From NCBI GenBank assembly GCA_022823145.1, contig JAJDXS010000030.1, forward strand, positions 1-64,000: a stretch of DNA of 64,000 nt. The letters run 5' to 3'. The notes under the pieces are model-generated. The model was not told where the DNA came from and did no database searches. It saw only the letters and a list, made by a program, of their open reading frames with translations. The position numbers and the translations under genes are program-made. Positions within the stretch are counted from its first letter, which is position 1. Every line of letters begins with the position of its first letter. The stretch comes from Gemmatimonadota bacterium. GTDB lineage: Bacteria > Gemmatimonadota > Gemmatimonadetes > Longimicrobiales > Gaopeijiaceae. Positions 44,068 through 52,597 of the stretch are shown piece by piece.

Positions 44068-46826
44068 GACCCATGTCCCTCCAGAGATGTCAACTTCTCT
44101 TGTAGTTTTGTAAACTGCACTTTACATGTCTGGAGTTTGTCGCGCTCCCGCTCCACGACCGCCGGGGGTGCACGGGTGACGAAGTTCTGGTTGGCAAGCT
44201 TGGCCTCGAGTCCGCGCAGCCGGCCCTGTAGACGCGCCGTTTCACGCACCAGCCGCTCGCGCTCCCGTTCCAGGTCGATGACATCCGCGAGAGGCATGAA
44301 GAGTTCGGTGCCGTCGCGCAGCACGGCGCTCGCACCGATGGTGCCGGGTGCGGCCCGCGCGGTCTCCACGCGTCCGATGCGCGCCAGCCGCCGCAGCACC
44401 TCGCCCCGCCCGTCGAGCGGGAGCCTCCCCTCGCCGCCGGACGCATGCAGCACGACTTCGCGCCCCTCGCCGACCCCGTACTCCTTCCTCATCGCCCTCA
44501 CCTTCACAACCAGATCACGCAGCCGGTCGAAGCGGTCTTCGGCGTCCGCGTCGACCAGTTCGCCGCACGGCTCGGGCCACCGCGCGACGATACAGGGGCC
44601 GTCGCGATCGCCGGAGCCGGGCAGGAGGCGCCAGAGTTCCTCCGTGACGAAGGGCACCATGGGGTGCAGCAACCGGCAGACCGTGTCGAGGACGTGCACC
44701 AGGACCGCGCGGGCGGCGTCGCGTCCAGGCCCGCCGGGGCGCAGCCGGTGCTTGACGGACTCCAGGTACCAGTCGGCGAATTCGCCGCGGAAGAAGTCGC
44801 GCAGCACCTCGGCGGCGCCGTGGATGCGGAAGGCCTGGAGTTCCTCGCTCGCGCGCCTAACTGCGAACTGCCGGCGCGAGAGGATCCAGCGGTCCTCGAG
44901 GGCGAGGTCGTCCTGCACGTCGGCGAGCGGCGGGACCGGATCGTCTCCGAGGCTCATGAGAGCGAAGCGCCCGGCATTCCAGAGCTTGTTGACGAAGTTG
45001 CGCCCGGGGGAGAACGCGGCTTCGAGGTCCTCGTGGTCCAGGCGGATGTCGGCGCCCACCCCGGCGTTGGCGATGAGTGTGAAGCGCAGCGCGTCGGCGC
45101 CGTAGAGCTGCACCACCTCGAGCGGATCGATCCCGTTGCCGAGCGACTTGGACATCTTGCGGCCCTGGATGTCGCGCACGGTGCCGTGCAGGTACACTCG
45201 GCGGAAGGGCTCGGCGCCCATCGCGTGATACCCCGACATGATCATGCGCGCGACCCAGAAGAAGAGGATCTCGGGCGCGGTCGAGAGCGTGTGTCCGGGG
45301 TAGAACGCCTTCAGGTCCGGCGTCTCCTCGGGCCATCCGAAGACCGAGAACGGCCAGAGCCACGAGGAGAACCAGGTGTCCAGCACGTCCGCGTCCTGTT
45401 CCAGCGCGGCGGACCCGCACTCGGCGCAGGCGTCGGGGTCCTCGCGGCACGCCGTCGTCGCACCGCAGGCCGAGCAGTACCACACCGGGATGCGGTGTCC
45501 CCACCAGAGCTGCCGCGAGATGCACCAGTCGCGGATGTTGTCCATCCAGTGTTCGTAGACGCGGGTCCAGCGGTCGGGCACGAAGGTAACGGTGCCGTCG
45601 CGAGACGCCTGCAGCGCCGGGCGGGCGAGCGGTTCCATGCGCACGAACCACTGCTCGCTCAGGCGGGGCTCGACCACGGTGTCGCAACGGTAGCAGCGAG
45701 GGACGGCGTGCTCGTGGTCGTCGCGCCCGGCCAGGAGGCCTTCGCTGTCGAGCGCGGCCGCCACCGCCGTGCGCGCCTCTTCCCGTGTGAGGCCCTGGAA
45801 GGGGTCTGGTGCGTTCTCGTTCATGACGGCGCGCTCGGTCATGACGTTGAGGACCTCGAGGCCCGTGCGCGACGCGATGTCGAAGTCGTTGGGGTCGTGG
45901 GCCGGCGTCACCTTGACGAGGCCTGTGCCGAATTCGGCGTCGACGTGCCGGTCCGCGACCACGGGGATGGTGCGGCCGGTGAGCGGGACTTCGACCGACG
46001 CGCCGACCAGGGAGCCGTAGCGGGGGTCCGACGGGCTGACCGCGACGCCGGTGTCGCCCAGCATGGTCTCGGGGCGCGTGGTCGACACCGTAAGGTACCA
46101 GCGTCCGTCGGGGAGACGGTCGATCGCGGTGGCGCCGGCCGCGCGCGCTTCGGCGGCCGCGGATTCGTGCCCGGCCGCGAAAGGGTAGCGAAGGTGCCAG
46201 AGCGACCCGCGCGCCTCGGCGCCCTCGGCCTCCTCGTTGGAGAGCGCGGTGAGACAGCGCGGGCACCAGTTGATGATGTACTCGCCGCGGTAGATCAGCC
46301 CGTCCTCGTAGAGGCGCACGAAGATCTCGCGCACGGCGCGCGACAGCCCCTCGTCGAGGGTGAACCGGGTGCGGTCCCAGTCGCAGCTGCAGCCGATCGC
46401 CTTGAGCTGTCCGAGGATCCGGCCTCCGGTATCGCGCACGTGCTCCCACACGCGCTCGACGAAGGCTTCCCGACCCAGGTCGTGCCTTGTCTTTCCCTCG
46501 GCGGCGAGGCGCTTCTCCACCACGTTCTGGGTCGCGATGCCCGCGTGGTCGGTCCCCGGCACCCAGAGCGCGACGCGCCCCTGCATGCGGCGCCACCGAA
46601 TGAGCACGTCCTGGATCGTGTTGTTGAGGCCGTGCCCCATGTGCAGCACCGCCGTCACGTTCGGCGGCGGGATCACGATCACATAGGGGTGCCCCCCCTG
46701 CTCCACCGCGTCGGACGCTGCGCCGAAGTAGCCGCCGTCCTCCCACATGCGGAGGATACGGGACTCCACGGCGCGCGGATCGAAGGTCTTGGGCAGTTCC
46801 CTTGCCCCGGGGCGTTGCGGAGTCAA
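44064..46826 (-). CDS. valS: Valyl-tRNA synthetase
   Basis: About 920 residues, class I synthetase with editing domain. HIGH-type motif PPPNVTAVLHMGHGLNNT near residue 55. The zinc-like Cys cluster (CSACGATTACREDPDACAEC) lies in the connective region and KMSKS in GRKMSKSLGNGIDPLEV. The C-terminal coiled coil (LERERERLVRETARLQGRLR) is the tRNA-binding arm. The start is uncertain: TTG 46826, 8 bp after the stop of the TonB-like gene, gives the expected length but has no good ribosome site. Upstream codons read into the neighbouring gene in another frame and are not protein-like. Confidence 0.94.
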   Translation of the reverse strand: MTPQRPGARELPKTFDPRAVESRILRMWEDGGYFGAASDAVEQGGHPYVIVIPPPNVTAVLHMGHGLNNTIQDVLIRWRRMQGRVALWVPGTDHAGIATQNVVEKRLAAEGKTRHDLGREAFVERVWEHVRDTGGRILGQLKAIGCSCDWDRTRFTLDEGLSRAVREIFVRLYEDGLIYRGEYIINWCPRCLTALSNEEAEGAEARGSLWHLRYPFAAGHESAAAEARAAGATAIDRLPDGRWYLTVSTTRPETMLGDTGVAVSPSDPRYGSLVGASVEVPLTGRTIPVVADRHVDAEFGTGLVKVTPAHDPNDFDIASRTGLEVLNVMTERAVMNENAPDPFQGLTREEARTAVAAALDSEGLLAGRDDHEHAVPRCYRCDTVVEPRLSEQWFVRMEPLARPALQASRDGTVTFVPDRWTRVYEHWMDNIRDWCISRQLWWGHRIPVWYCSACGATTACREDPDACAECGSAALEQDADVLDTWFSSWLWPFSVFGWPEETPDLKAFYPGHTLSTAPEILFFWVARMIMSGYHAMGAEPFRRVYLHGTVRDIQGRKMSKSLGNGIDPLEVVQLYGADALRFTLIANAGVGADIRLDHEDLEAAFSPGRNFVNKLWNAGRFALMSLGDDPVPPLADVQDDLALEDRWILSRRQFAVRRASEELQAFRIHGAAEVLRDFFRGEFADWYLESVKHRLRPGGPGRDAARAVLVHVLDTVCRLLHPMVPFVTEELWRLLPGSGDRDGPCIVARWPEPCGELVDADAEDRFDRLRDLVVKVRAMRKEYGVGEGREVVLHASGGEGRLPLDGRGEVLRRLARIGRVETARAAPGTIGASAVLRDGTELFMPLADVIDLERERERLVRETARLQGRLRGLEAKLANQNFVTRAPPAVVERERDKLQTCKVQFTKLQEKLTSLEGHGS

Positions 46827-46834
46827 CGGAGGTT

Positions 46835-47680
46835 CTATCGCCGTCGGGACGCGCCGGTCGTATCGGGCCTGACTACCGGAGGCGCCTTCTCCCTCTCGGC
46901 CTCCTCCGCCGCCCGCCGGGCCTCGCGCCGGCGGCGCATGACTTCCATCCGTTCCTTCCAGCTCATCCTCACCGCCAGGCCTCCGGCGGCGCGGTCGATG
47001 TCCGCCATCCGGAACGCCCAGTCGGCCTGGTCGCCGTTGTAGTCGGGCGGTGGCCCGAAACCGAAGGGCAACGGAATCTCGGTGTCGCCCAGGTGGATCC
47101 TGCCCGGTGAGATTCCCCACCGCTTCCCTTCGGCGTCCGTGTGGGTCCAGTCCGTGGCCGTGGCCAGCCGTTCGGCTTCGGCGAAGGCCGAGTCGTTCGC
47201 CGCCTCGATCGCAGCCGCAAGCCGGAGTTCCAGCAGCTCGTGCGGAGTGGGCGCCAGGAGCTCCGGATCGAGCGGCTGCCACAGCCTCGGGTCTCCCTCG
47301 CCGATGCGCAGCCGCTCACCGGGGGAAGGATACCGGCCCGGGATGTAGACTTCGAACTCCTCCTCAAAAACGGGCGCTTCCGCGTCGACATCGGGCTGGT
47401 CCGGGTCTTCGATCTCCACCGGATCACTGGGATCTCCCACCTCGGCGTCCGGGATTTCGACAATCTGCACGGTGCGCATCCCCGCGACCTCACGCACGGC
47501 GGGCACGACCAGAACCCCCGCCTGCTCGGGACGAGGCCCGCCCAGGAACGGGTAGAGCACGACCAGGAGCAAATGGGCCAGAGCGGAGAAGGCCAGACCG
47601 GCGTACAGGGGCCGACGGCTCGGCCGGCGGCGGTCGCCGACTCCGGGCGTCCCGAGCTGCTGTGCTCCCTGTCGCATCAT
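46835..47680 (-). CDS. Single-TM, TonB-like hypothetical protein
   Basis: 281 residues. A basic N-terminus and one TM helix (AGLAFSALAHLLLVVLYPF, about 25-44) are followed by a periplasmic region rich in Pro, Asp and Glu (DPSDPVEIEDPDQPDVDAEA) and an unrecognised alpha/beta C-terminal part ending in a basic coiled stretch (KERMEVMRRRREARRAAEE). The topology resembles energy-transducing TonB proteins, but no C-terminal TonB fold is recognised. ATG 47680 was chosen for the AGGT upstream. Directly upstream of valS. Confidence 0.6.
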   Translation of the reverse strand: MMRQGAQQLGTPGVGDRRRPSRRPLYAGLAFSALAHLLLVVLYPFLGGPRPEQAGVLVVPAVREVAGMRTVQIVEIPDAEVGDPSDPVEIEDPDQPDVDAEAPVFEEEFEVYIPGRYPSPGERLRIGEGDPRLWQPLDPELLAPTPHELLELRLAAAIEAANDSAFAEAERLATATDWTHTDAEGKRWGISPGRIHLGDTEIPLPFGFGPPPDYNGDQADWAFRMADIDRAAGGLAVRMSWKERMEVMRRRREARRAAEEAEREKAPPVVRPDTTGASRRR

Positions 47681-47714
47681 GTGACTACCTGTTAAGGCCA
47701 CCGGCCCGCGGCAT

Positions 47715-48386
47715 TCATCGCGCTGGCGCCAGGGCGTCGCCTCCTTCGACCGGGTTGCTCACCGAGGAGCCGCACGAGAGCGACACCTCGACCACATCTC
47801 CGGCCGACAGAGGGCCCACCCCCTCGGGCGTCCCCGTGGCAACGAGGTCCCCCGGTTCGAGAGTCATGACGTGCGAGATGTAGCTCAGCAAGTGGCGCAG
47901 CGAGAATACCATCTGCTCCGCGCCAGCCTGCTGCCGCACTTCGCCGTTGACCCGGGTGGTCACCGCCAGCTTGTCAGGTTCGACTTGCCCTGCGGAGACA
48001 ACGTTGCCCACCGGGCAGAAGGTATCGAGTCCCTTGGCGCGGGTCCACTGGCTGTCCTTGCGCTGGAGGTCGCGCGCGGTCACGTCGTTGACCGCCACGA
48101 CTCCTCCCACGTGTCCCCAGGCATCGGCCTCCGACACCCTCCTGCAGCGCCGCGAGATCACCAAGCCGATCTCGCCCTCGTAGTCGACGCGTCCCACGTC
48201 GGGTGGGCGCCGGATGGGATCGCCCGCGCCGATCACCGACGACGGCGGCTTGAGAAAGATCAGAGGTTCATCCGGCACGGTGCCACCCAACTCCGCTGCG
48301 TGGTCGGCGTAGTTTCGCCCCACGCAGACGATCTTGCCCGGCCGGGCGTTCATCGCCGATCCGGAGTTGCCGGGTTTGTCGGCCAT
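47715..48386 (-). CDS. Fumarylacetoacetate hydrolase-family protein
   Basis: 223 residues, the length of the short FAHD1/YcgM branch (acylpyruvases, oxaloacetate decarboxylases, isomerases). It opens IVCVGRNYADHAAELG. The metal-binding Glu pair is in VDYEGEIGLVI, with Asp in VVAVNDVTARDLQ. The substrate-site segment LVATGTPEGVGPL is intact. The ATG at 48386 is 4 bp after the stop of the small membrane protein gene, so these are co-transcribed. Cytosolic; exact substrate unknown. Confidence 0.88.
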   Translation of the reverse strand: MADKPGNSGSAMNARPGKIVCVGRNYADHAAELGGTVPDEPLIFLKPPSSVIGAGDPIRRPPDVGRVDYEGEIGLVISRRCRRVSEADAWGHVGGVVAVNDVTARDLQRKDSQWTRAKGLDTFCPVGNVVSAGQVEPDKLAVTTRVNGEVRQQAGAEQMVFSLRHLLSYISHVMTLEPGDLVATGTPEGVGPLSAGDVVEVSLSCGSSVSNPVEGGDALAPAR

Positions 48387-48390
48387 GGTC

Positions 48391-48600
48391 TTACTGGTCG
48401 GTGGGCCGGGTGTGAATCGCGGTGCCGATGACCGCGCCCGTGCCCGCGACGCCCAGGAAGCAGCTGATGACCGTCCACCAGAAGCCGACATCGCCGTGGC
48501 CCCCCGTCCAGCCGATCCATGCGGTCTGGAAGGCGCGCGCGGCCAGCGCCAGGAGGAAGAATCCAGCGAGAAACCCGAGAGCCTTCTTCATCGTGTTCAC
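48391..48600 (-). CDS. Small two-TM membrane protein
   Basis: 69 residues with two hydrophobic helices (about 5-22 and 38-62) and a short loop (FQTAWIGWTGGHGDVGF). Family not recognised. The start ATG 48600 (second ATG at 48591) lies about 120 bp downstream of the DinG stop on the same strand. It probably heads the small unit with the FAH-family gene. Called mainly because its reading is clean, hydrophobic in two helices and closely packed with the next gene. Confidence 0.6.
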   Translation of the reverse strand: MNTMKKALGFLAGFFLLALAARAFQTAWIGWTGGHGDVGFWWTVISCFLGVAGTGAVIGTAIHTRPTDQ

Positions 48601-48722
48601 CAGGGTTGGAGGATGATCCGGGCCGGGCGGGACGAAACTAGACTAGGGGACACTTGGGCGCGCCTGGCCATTACGAATCTACCGAGCCCGTGTCCGGGAG
48701 CAAGACGGCCGAGACCCGCCGC

Positions 48723-51323
48723 TCAGCGATAGAACTCGGCCACCCTGTCCCGAACCACTTCCCAGGGTCCCCTGACGAGCGGCATCGTGGGCAGCGCCTC
48801 GCGGATGACGCGCCCGTAGCGCCGGGTGAGCAGCCGGTCGTCGAGGAGCAGCACGGCGCCCCTGTCGGTCCGCGTGCGGATGAGACGCCCGATTCCCTGC
48901 TTCAGCCGCACCGCCGCATCGGGCACCATGAGTCCCCAGAAGGGGTTTTCTCCGCGCGCAGTCATGGCCTCGACCCGAGCCTCGGTTATGGGCTCGGTCG
49001 GCACGCGGAAAGGCAGCTTCTGGATCACGAGCGCACGCAGCGGCCACCCCGGAACATCCACGCCCTCCCAGAACGACGAGGTGCCGAGCAGCAAGGCGGA
49101 TCCCGAGCGAGTGAAGGCGCTGAGCAGCTTCGACCGGTCCGATTCACCCTGCACGAAGAGAGGCCAGCGTGCCTCGGCACCCCTTCGACGCAGGTTCCTG
49201 GCCACGGCATTCAGCGCGGAGAACGAGGTGAACAGGGCGAAGAGACCGCCGTTGGTGATCCCGGCCACCTCGTGGATGATGTTGGCGGTGGCTTCGTTGT
49301 ACGCGGAAGAGGAAGCCGCACCGCCCGGGCGTGGCAGACCGGTGGGTACGATCAGGCAGCTCTGCCCGGCGTGGTCGAACGGGGAGCCGACGACCGACTC
49401 GGCAACGTCGATGTCTTCCGGGGTGATGCCGGACCGTCCGATGTCGGTGGGGTCCGCGTCGAGGAACATGTCGTGTTCGGGGACGGCGGCGCCCGCGGTG
49501 AGGCCGAGGCGGCGGCGCAGATAGGTGAAATCGCCGTTGACGGCCATGGTCGCCGAGGTCAGGACGCCGGTCTCGATGTTGCCGAAGAGGTGCTCGGCGA
49601 GGACCGGACCCAGGTCGACGGGCGCCGCGAGGAAGGCGAGGTTGTTCACCCTGCGCGGTCCCGCGCGGCGCATTTCGAGCCAGCGCACCATTGGGACCCG
49701 TCCGTTCTCGGGGAGGAGACAGAGCCGCAGCGCGCGTTCGGCGCGGCCCAGGCGGTTGCGGCAGGAGCGCAGGTCGAGCAGGCGTCCCTGGAGCTCGGAA
49801 CCGATGTCCTCGCCCTTGTCCTCGCCCAGGCGCTCGATCAGCCTCTCGAGCTCTCGCTGGAGGTCGCCGAGCTGCAGAAGCGTGGTCTCCAGCGCTTCGG
49901 AGACCGCGGGGTCGGCGGCGGGTTCGGGCGTCGCAGGGGCGTCGGGGCGCTTCGGCCGACCGAGGCGGAGGCTGCCCCCGTCGGCGTGGGTGTCGGCCCA
50001 GGGCTCGACGAGGTCGAAAAAGTCGTCGAAGGCTTCCCGCAGGCGGCCGGCGAGGGGCCGCGTGCGGCGCTGGATCCGCTTCAGCAGGTGCCGGGCCGAT
50101 ATCGACGTCCGGGCAGCCTTCAGTATCTCCTCGACTGAGGCGAGGATCCCCTTGCCGCCCCGGTCGAGGCGGGCCAGGGCGCGGTACATCGCGAGGCGCG
50201 TGGTCTCGACGCCGAGCCGGGGGGTGGCGGCGTCCTCGAGGTGGTGCGCCTCGTCGAAGATCACGCGCTTGTACGGGGGCAGGACGGCACCGTCGGTGAA
50301 GTTCTCGGTCGCGATCCGGATGGACAGGTCGGAGAAGAAGAGTGCGTGGTTCACGATGACCACGTCGGCCGACGCCCCGGCTCGCCGTGCCCGCTGGTAG
50401 TGGCACTGCTGGAAGAAGGGGCACTTGGCGCGCAGACAGGCATCCGTCTCGCTGCGCACCTCCTCCCAGACTTCCCGCCCGGGCACCAGGGGCAGATCGG
50501 CGCGCGATCCGTCGTCGCTGCTGTCGGCCCACTCGACAAGCGCCTGCAACTCTTCGGAGCGGTCGTCGGGAAAGAGGCTCGCCGCCGACTCCGCCGCCAG
50601 CCGGGCGCGGCGAATGGAGATGTAGTTGCCCCTTCCCTTGATCAGCGCCCACTTGAGCCGCTCACCGATGATGTCGGCGACGATCTCCAGATCCTTGCGG
50701 ACGAGCTGCTCCTGGAGGTTGATGGTGTTCGTGGATACGATCGCGCGCTCGCCGTTCATGACCGCCCAGCGTGCCGCCGGCAGCAGGTAGGCGAGCGATT
50801 TGCCCGTTCCGGTACCCGCCTCGACCAGCCCGATCCCGCCCTCGTTGAACCTCTCGGCCACGAACCGGAGCATGCTGCGCTGGCCCCGCCGGTCCTCGTA
50901 CCCCTTCATCGCCGCCATCGGCCCGTCCGAGCCGAGCAGACCGGAGAGCTCGTTCGGTTCCAGCGGCTCGACGGTGCGCGGCTCCGGAGGCTCCACCACC
51001 ACGTAGATCCGGTCCGCCGCGTTGGTGACGATCGCGGTGCCGATTCCGCGGTCGTAGACGCTGGCGGCGACCGCGAGATCCGCGTCGGACGGCTCAAGGA
51101 GCCCCGAGGGATGATTGTGGATCATCACCGAGCCCTCGCGCGCGTCCCTGGCCACCGCGAGCACGGCGGACCGGTTGCCCCGCGCCACCGCCCGCGGGCT
51201 GACGATCACCCGGGAACGGGTCACTTCGGCGAGAAAGGAGACCTCGCGGCCCCCGGCCCTTGTCACTTCGTCACGGATGACGCGGGCAGCCTCCGGCGCA
51301 AGCCGAAGGGGGAGCGACGTCAC
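48723..51323 (-). CDS. DinG/XPD-like helicase fused to an N-terminal JAMM (RadC-like) domain
   Basis: 866 residues. Residues 1-110 form a JAMM/RadC-like domain with Glu27, His69-x-His71, Ser79 and Asp82 (HNHPSGLLEPSDAD), a complete metalloprotease-type site. The helicase follows: Walker A EAGTGTGKS (168-176), a DEAH box in IFDEAHHLED, and the C-terminal helicase half with SFWEGVDVPGWPLRAL and RLIRTRTDRG. The Fe-S insertion has Cys296, Cys301 and Cys307, but the first ligand position (GRGNYIS) is Ser236. It would unwind forked DNA 5' to 3'. The start overlaps the upstream gene by 4 nt. Confidence 0.88.
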   Translation of the reverse strand: MTSLPLRLAPEAARVIRDEVTRAGGREVSFLAEVTRSRVIVSPRAVARGNRSAVLAVARDAREGSVMIHNHPSGLLEPSDADLAVAASVYDRGIGTAIVTNAADRIYVVVEPPEPRTVEPLEPNELSGLLGSDGPMAAMKGYEDRRGQRSMLRFVAERFNEGGIGLVEAGTGTGKSLAYLLPAARWAVMNGERAIVSTNTINLQEQLVRKDLEIVADIIGERLKWALIKGRGNYISIRRARLAAESAASLFPDDRSEELQALVEWADSSDDGSRADLPLVPGREVWEEVRSETDACLRAKCPFFQQCHYQRARRAGASADVVIVNHALFFSDLSIRIATENFTDGAVLPPYKRVIFDEAHHLEDAATPRLGVETTRLAMYRALARLDRGGKGILASVEEILKAARTSISARHLLKRIQRRTRPLAGRLREAFDDFFDLVEPWADTHADGGSLRLGRPKRPDAPATPEPAADPAVSEALETTLLQLGDLQRELERLIERLGEDKGEDIGSELQGRLLDLRSCRNRLGRAERALRLCLLPENGRVPMVRWLEMRRAGPRRVNNLAFLAAPVDLGPVLAEHLFGNIETGVLTSATMAVNGDFTYLRRRLGLTAGAAVPEHDMFLDADPTDIGRSGITPEDIDVAESVVGSPFDHAGQSCLIVPTGLPRPGGAASSSAYNEATANIIHEVAGITNGGLFALFTSFSALNAVARNLRRRGAEARWPLFVQGESDRSKLLSAFTRSGSALLLGTSSFWEGVDVPGWPLRALVIQKLPFRVPTEPITEARVEAMTARGENPFWGLMVPDAAVRLKQGIGRLIRTRTDRGAVLLLDDRLLTRRYGRVIREALPTMPLVRGPWEVVRDRVAEFYR

Positions 51324-52597
51324 GTCTTCAGCGTCTTCTTCTTCGCCGCGGGGAACAGGACGTTATTGAGGATGAGCCGGTATCCCGGAGAGTTGGGATG
51401 CAGTTCGAGGTCGGTGGGGGGATCGCCGATCTGGTGCTCGGGGTCTTCGGGATCGTGGCCGCCGTAGTAGGTCCAGGTGCCCTCTCCGAGGTTCCCGTGG
51501 ATGTACTTCGCCCAGCCCCCCTCGATCCCGAGCTTGACCACGCCGGGCTTCAGGCGGTCGATGGCGAAGGAGGTCGTCAGCCCGTAGAAGTCCGGCAGCA
51601 CCGATTCGTGATTCTGCGTGAGCATCGCCGGGACCGGGTCGAACTTGGCCGAGAAGTCGAAGAGGGTGAACGCGCCCAGCTCCTTGCGCCATGGGGTGTT
51701 GACCTGGTGGCCGTCGATGTCCGAAAACGAGTTCACCGATGGGGCGACCTGTATCTCGGCGTCCTGGAAGGCCATCGACAGTCCCCAGTCCACCTTCGAG
51801 CCCGCGTCCGGATCCGGCGGCGTGCCGTCCGAGTACGCCGCGGCAATGTCGACCGATCCGGCCGCAAGCGCCAGTTCGAGAGTTTCCGGTGCCGAGCACA
51901 TCGCGAAGAGGAAGCCGCCATTCTCGACGAACTCGCGGATACCGCGGCTCACGGCCTTCTTGAGCGCGGGCACATTCGCGAATCCCAGCGACTGGGCCGC
52001 CTCCTCGTTGCGGGCCACCTCCTCCTCCAGCCAGGGGGCTCCCGCATAGGTGATGTAGAACTTGGAGTACTGTCCGGTGAAGTCCTCGTGATGGAGGTGA
52101 AGCCACTCGTAGTCCTCCAGCTCACCGCCTACCACCTGGTCGTCCCACACCTTGTCGTAGGGGATTTCGGCGTACTCGAGCGCCATCGTCACCGCGTCGT
52201 CCCACGGCGCGCTGTTGGGGGGCGTGTAGATGGCAATCTCGGTCGCCTTCTCAAGCACCACCGATTCCATGTTGGACTGCGCGATGATCCCGCGGATCCT
52301 GGCTTCGTCGGCCACGCCGACGGGCTGTATGGTGACGCCCATGAGCGCCGCCTTGCGCCGCGTCCCCTCGGTGTCGGGGAGCAGGAACGCGCCGCCCTGG
52401 AAGTTGAGCAGCCACTCGGCGCGGCCGTCCTGTTCCAGCACCCAGTAGGTGAGTCCGTACGCCTTGAGGTGGTTGGCCTGGGCGCGGTCCATGGGGACGA
52501 GCAGCATCTGCCCGGCGACGGTTTCGAACGAAGCCAGGGCGGCCGTGCACAGCGCGGCCACGGTACAGAATGCCCGGACCGATGAAATGAGTGTCAT
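51320..52597 (-). CDS. Secreted protein of the 'asparagine synthetase B'-labelled family
   Basis: 425 residues with a signal peptide (TLISSVRAFCTVAALCTAAL, cleavage near AGQ). Begins LLVPMDRAQANHLKAYGLTYWVLEQ. I recall this pattern from Bacteroidota proteins that databases often label asparagine synthetase B. No N-terminal Cys glutaminase and no ATP-pyrophosphatase motif is visible, and the protein is exported, so that label is doubtful. The segment REFVENGGFLFAMCSAPET looks like a class I glutamine amidotransferase/ThuA-type nucleophile elbow. The ATG start overlaps the TPR gene stop, and its stop overlaps the DinG start. Confidence 0.7.
   Translation of the reverse strand: MTLISSVRAFCTVAALCTAALASFETVAGQMLLVPMDRAQANHLKAYGLTYWVLEQDGRAEWLLNFQGGAFLLPDTEGTRRKAALMGVTIQPVGVADEARIRGIIAQSNMESVVLEKATEIAIYTPPNSAPWDDAVTMALEYAEIPYDKVWDDQVVGGELEDYEWLHLHHEDFTGQYSKFYITYAGAPWLEEEVARNEEAAQSLGFANVPALKKAVSRGIREFVENGGFLFAMCSAPETLELALAAGSVDIAAAYSDGTPPDPDAGSKVDWGLSMAFQDAEIQVAPSVNSFSDIDGHQVNTPWRKELGAFTLFDFSAKFDPVPAMLTQNHESVLPDFYGLTTSFAIDRLKPGVVKLGIEGGWAKYIHGNLGEGTWTYYGGHDPEDPEHQIGDPPTDLELHPNSPGYRLILNNVLFPAAKKKTLKT

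Noticed and set aside
44105..44130. TGTAAA-N6-TTTACA palindrome similar to the 25423 element
   Set aside because: It lies inside the valS coiled-coil codons, has shorter arms and is best explained by coding sequence.
46851..47282. N-terminal extension of valS
   Set aside because: These codons are the TonB-like gene read in another frame; ValS similarity begins only around residue 10 of the proposed start.
51320..52597. Naming the gene asnB
   Set aside because: The protein is exported and lacks both catalytic domains of asparagine synthetase B.
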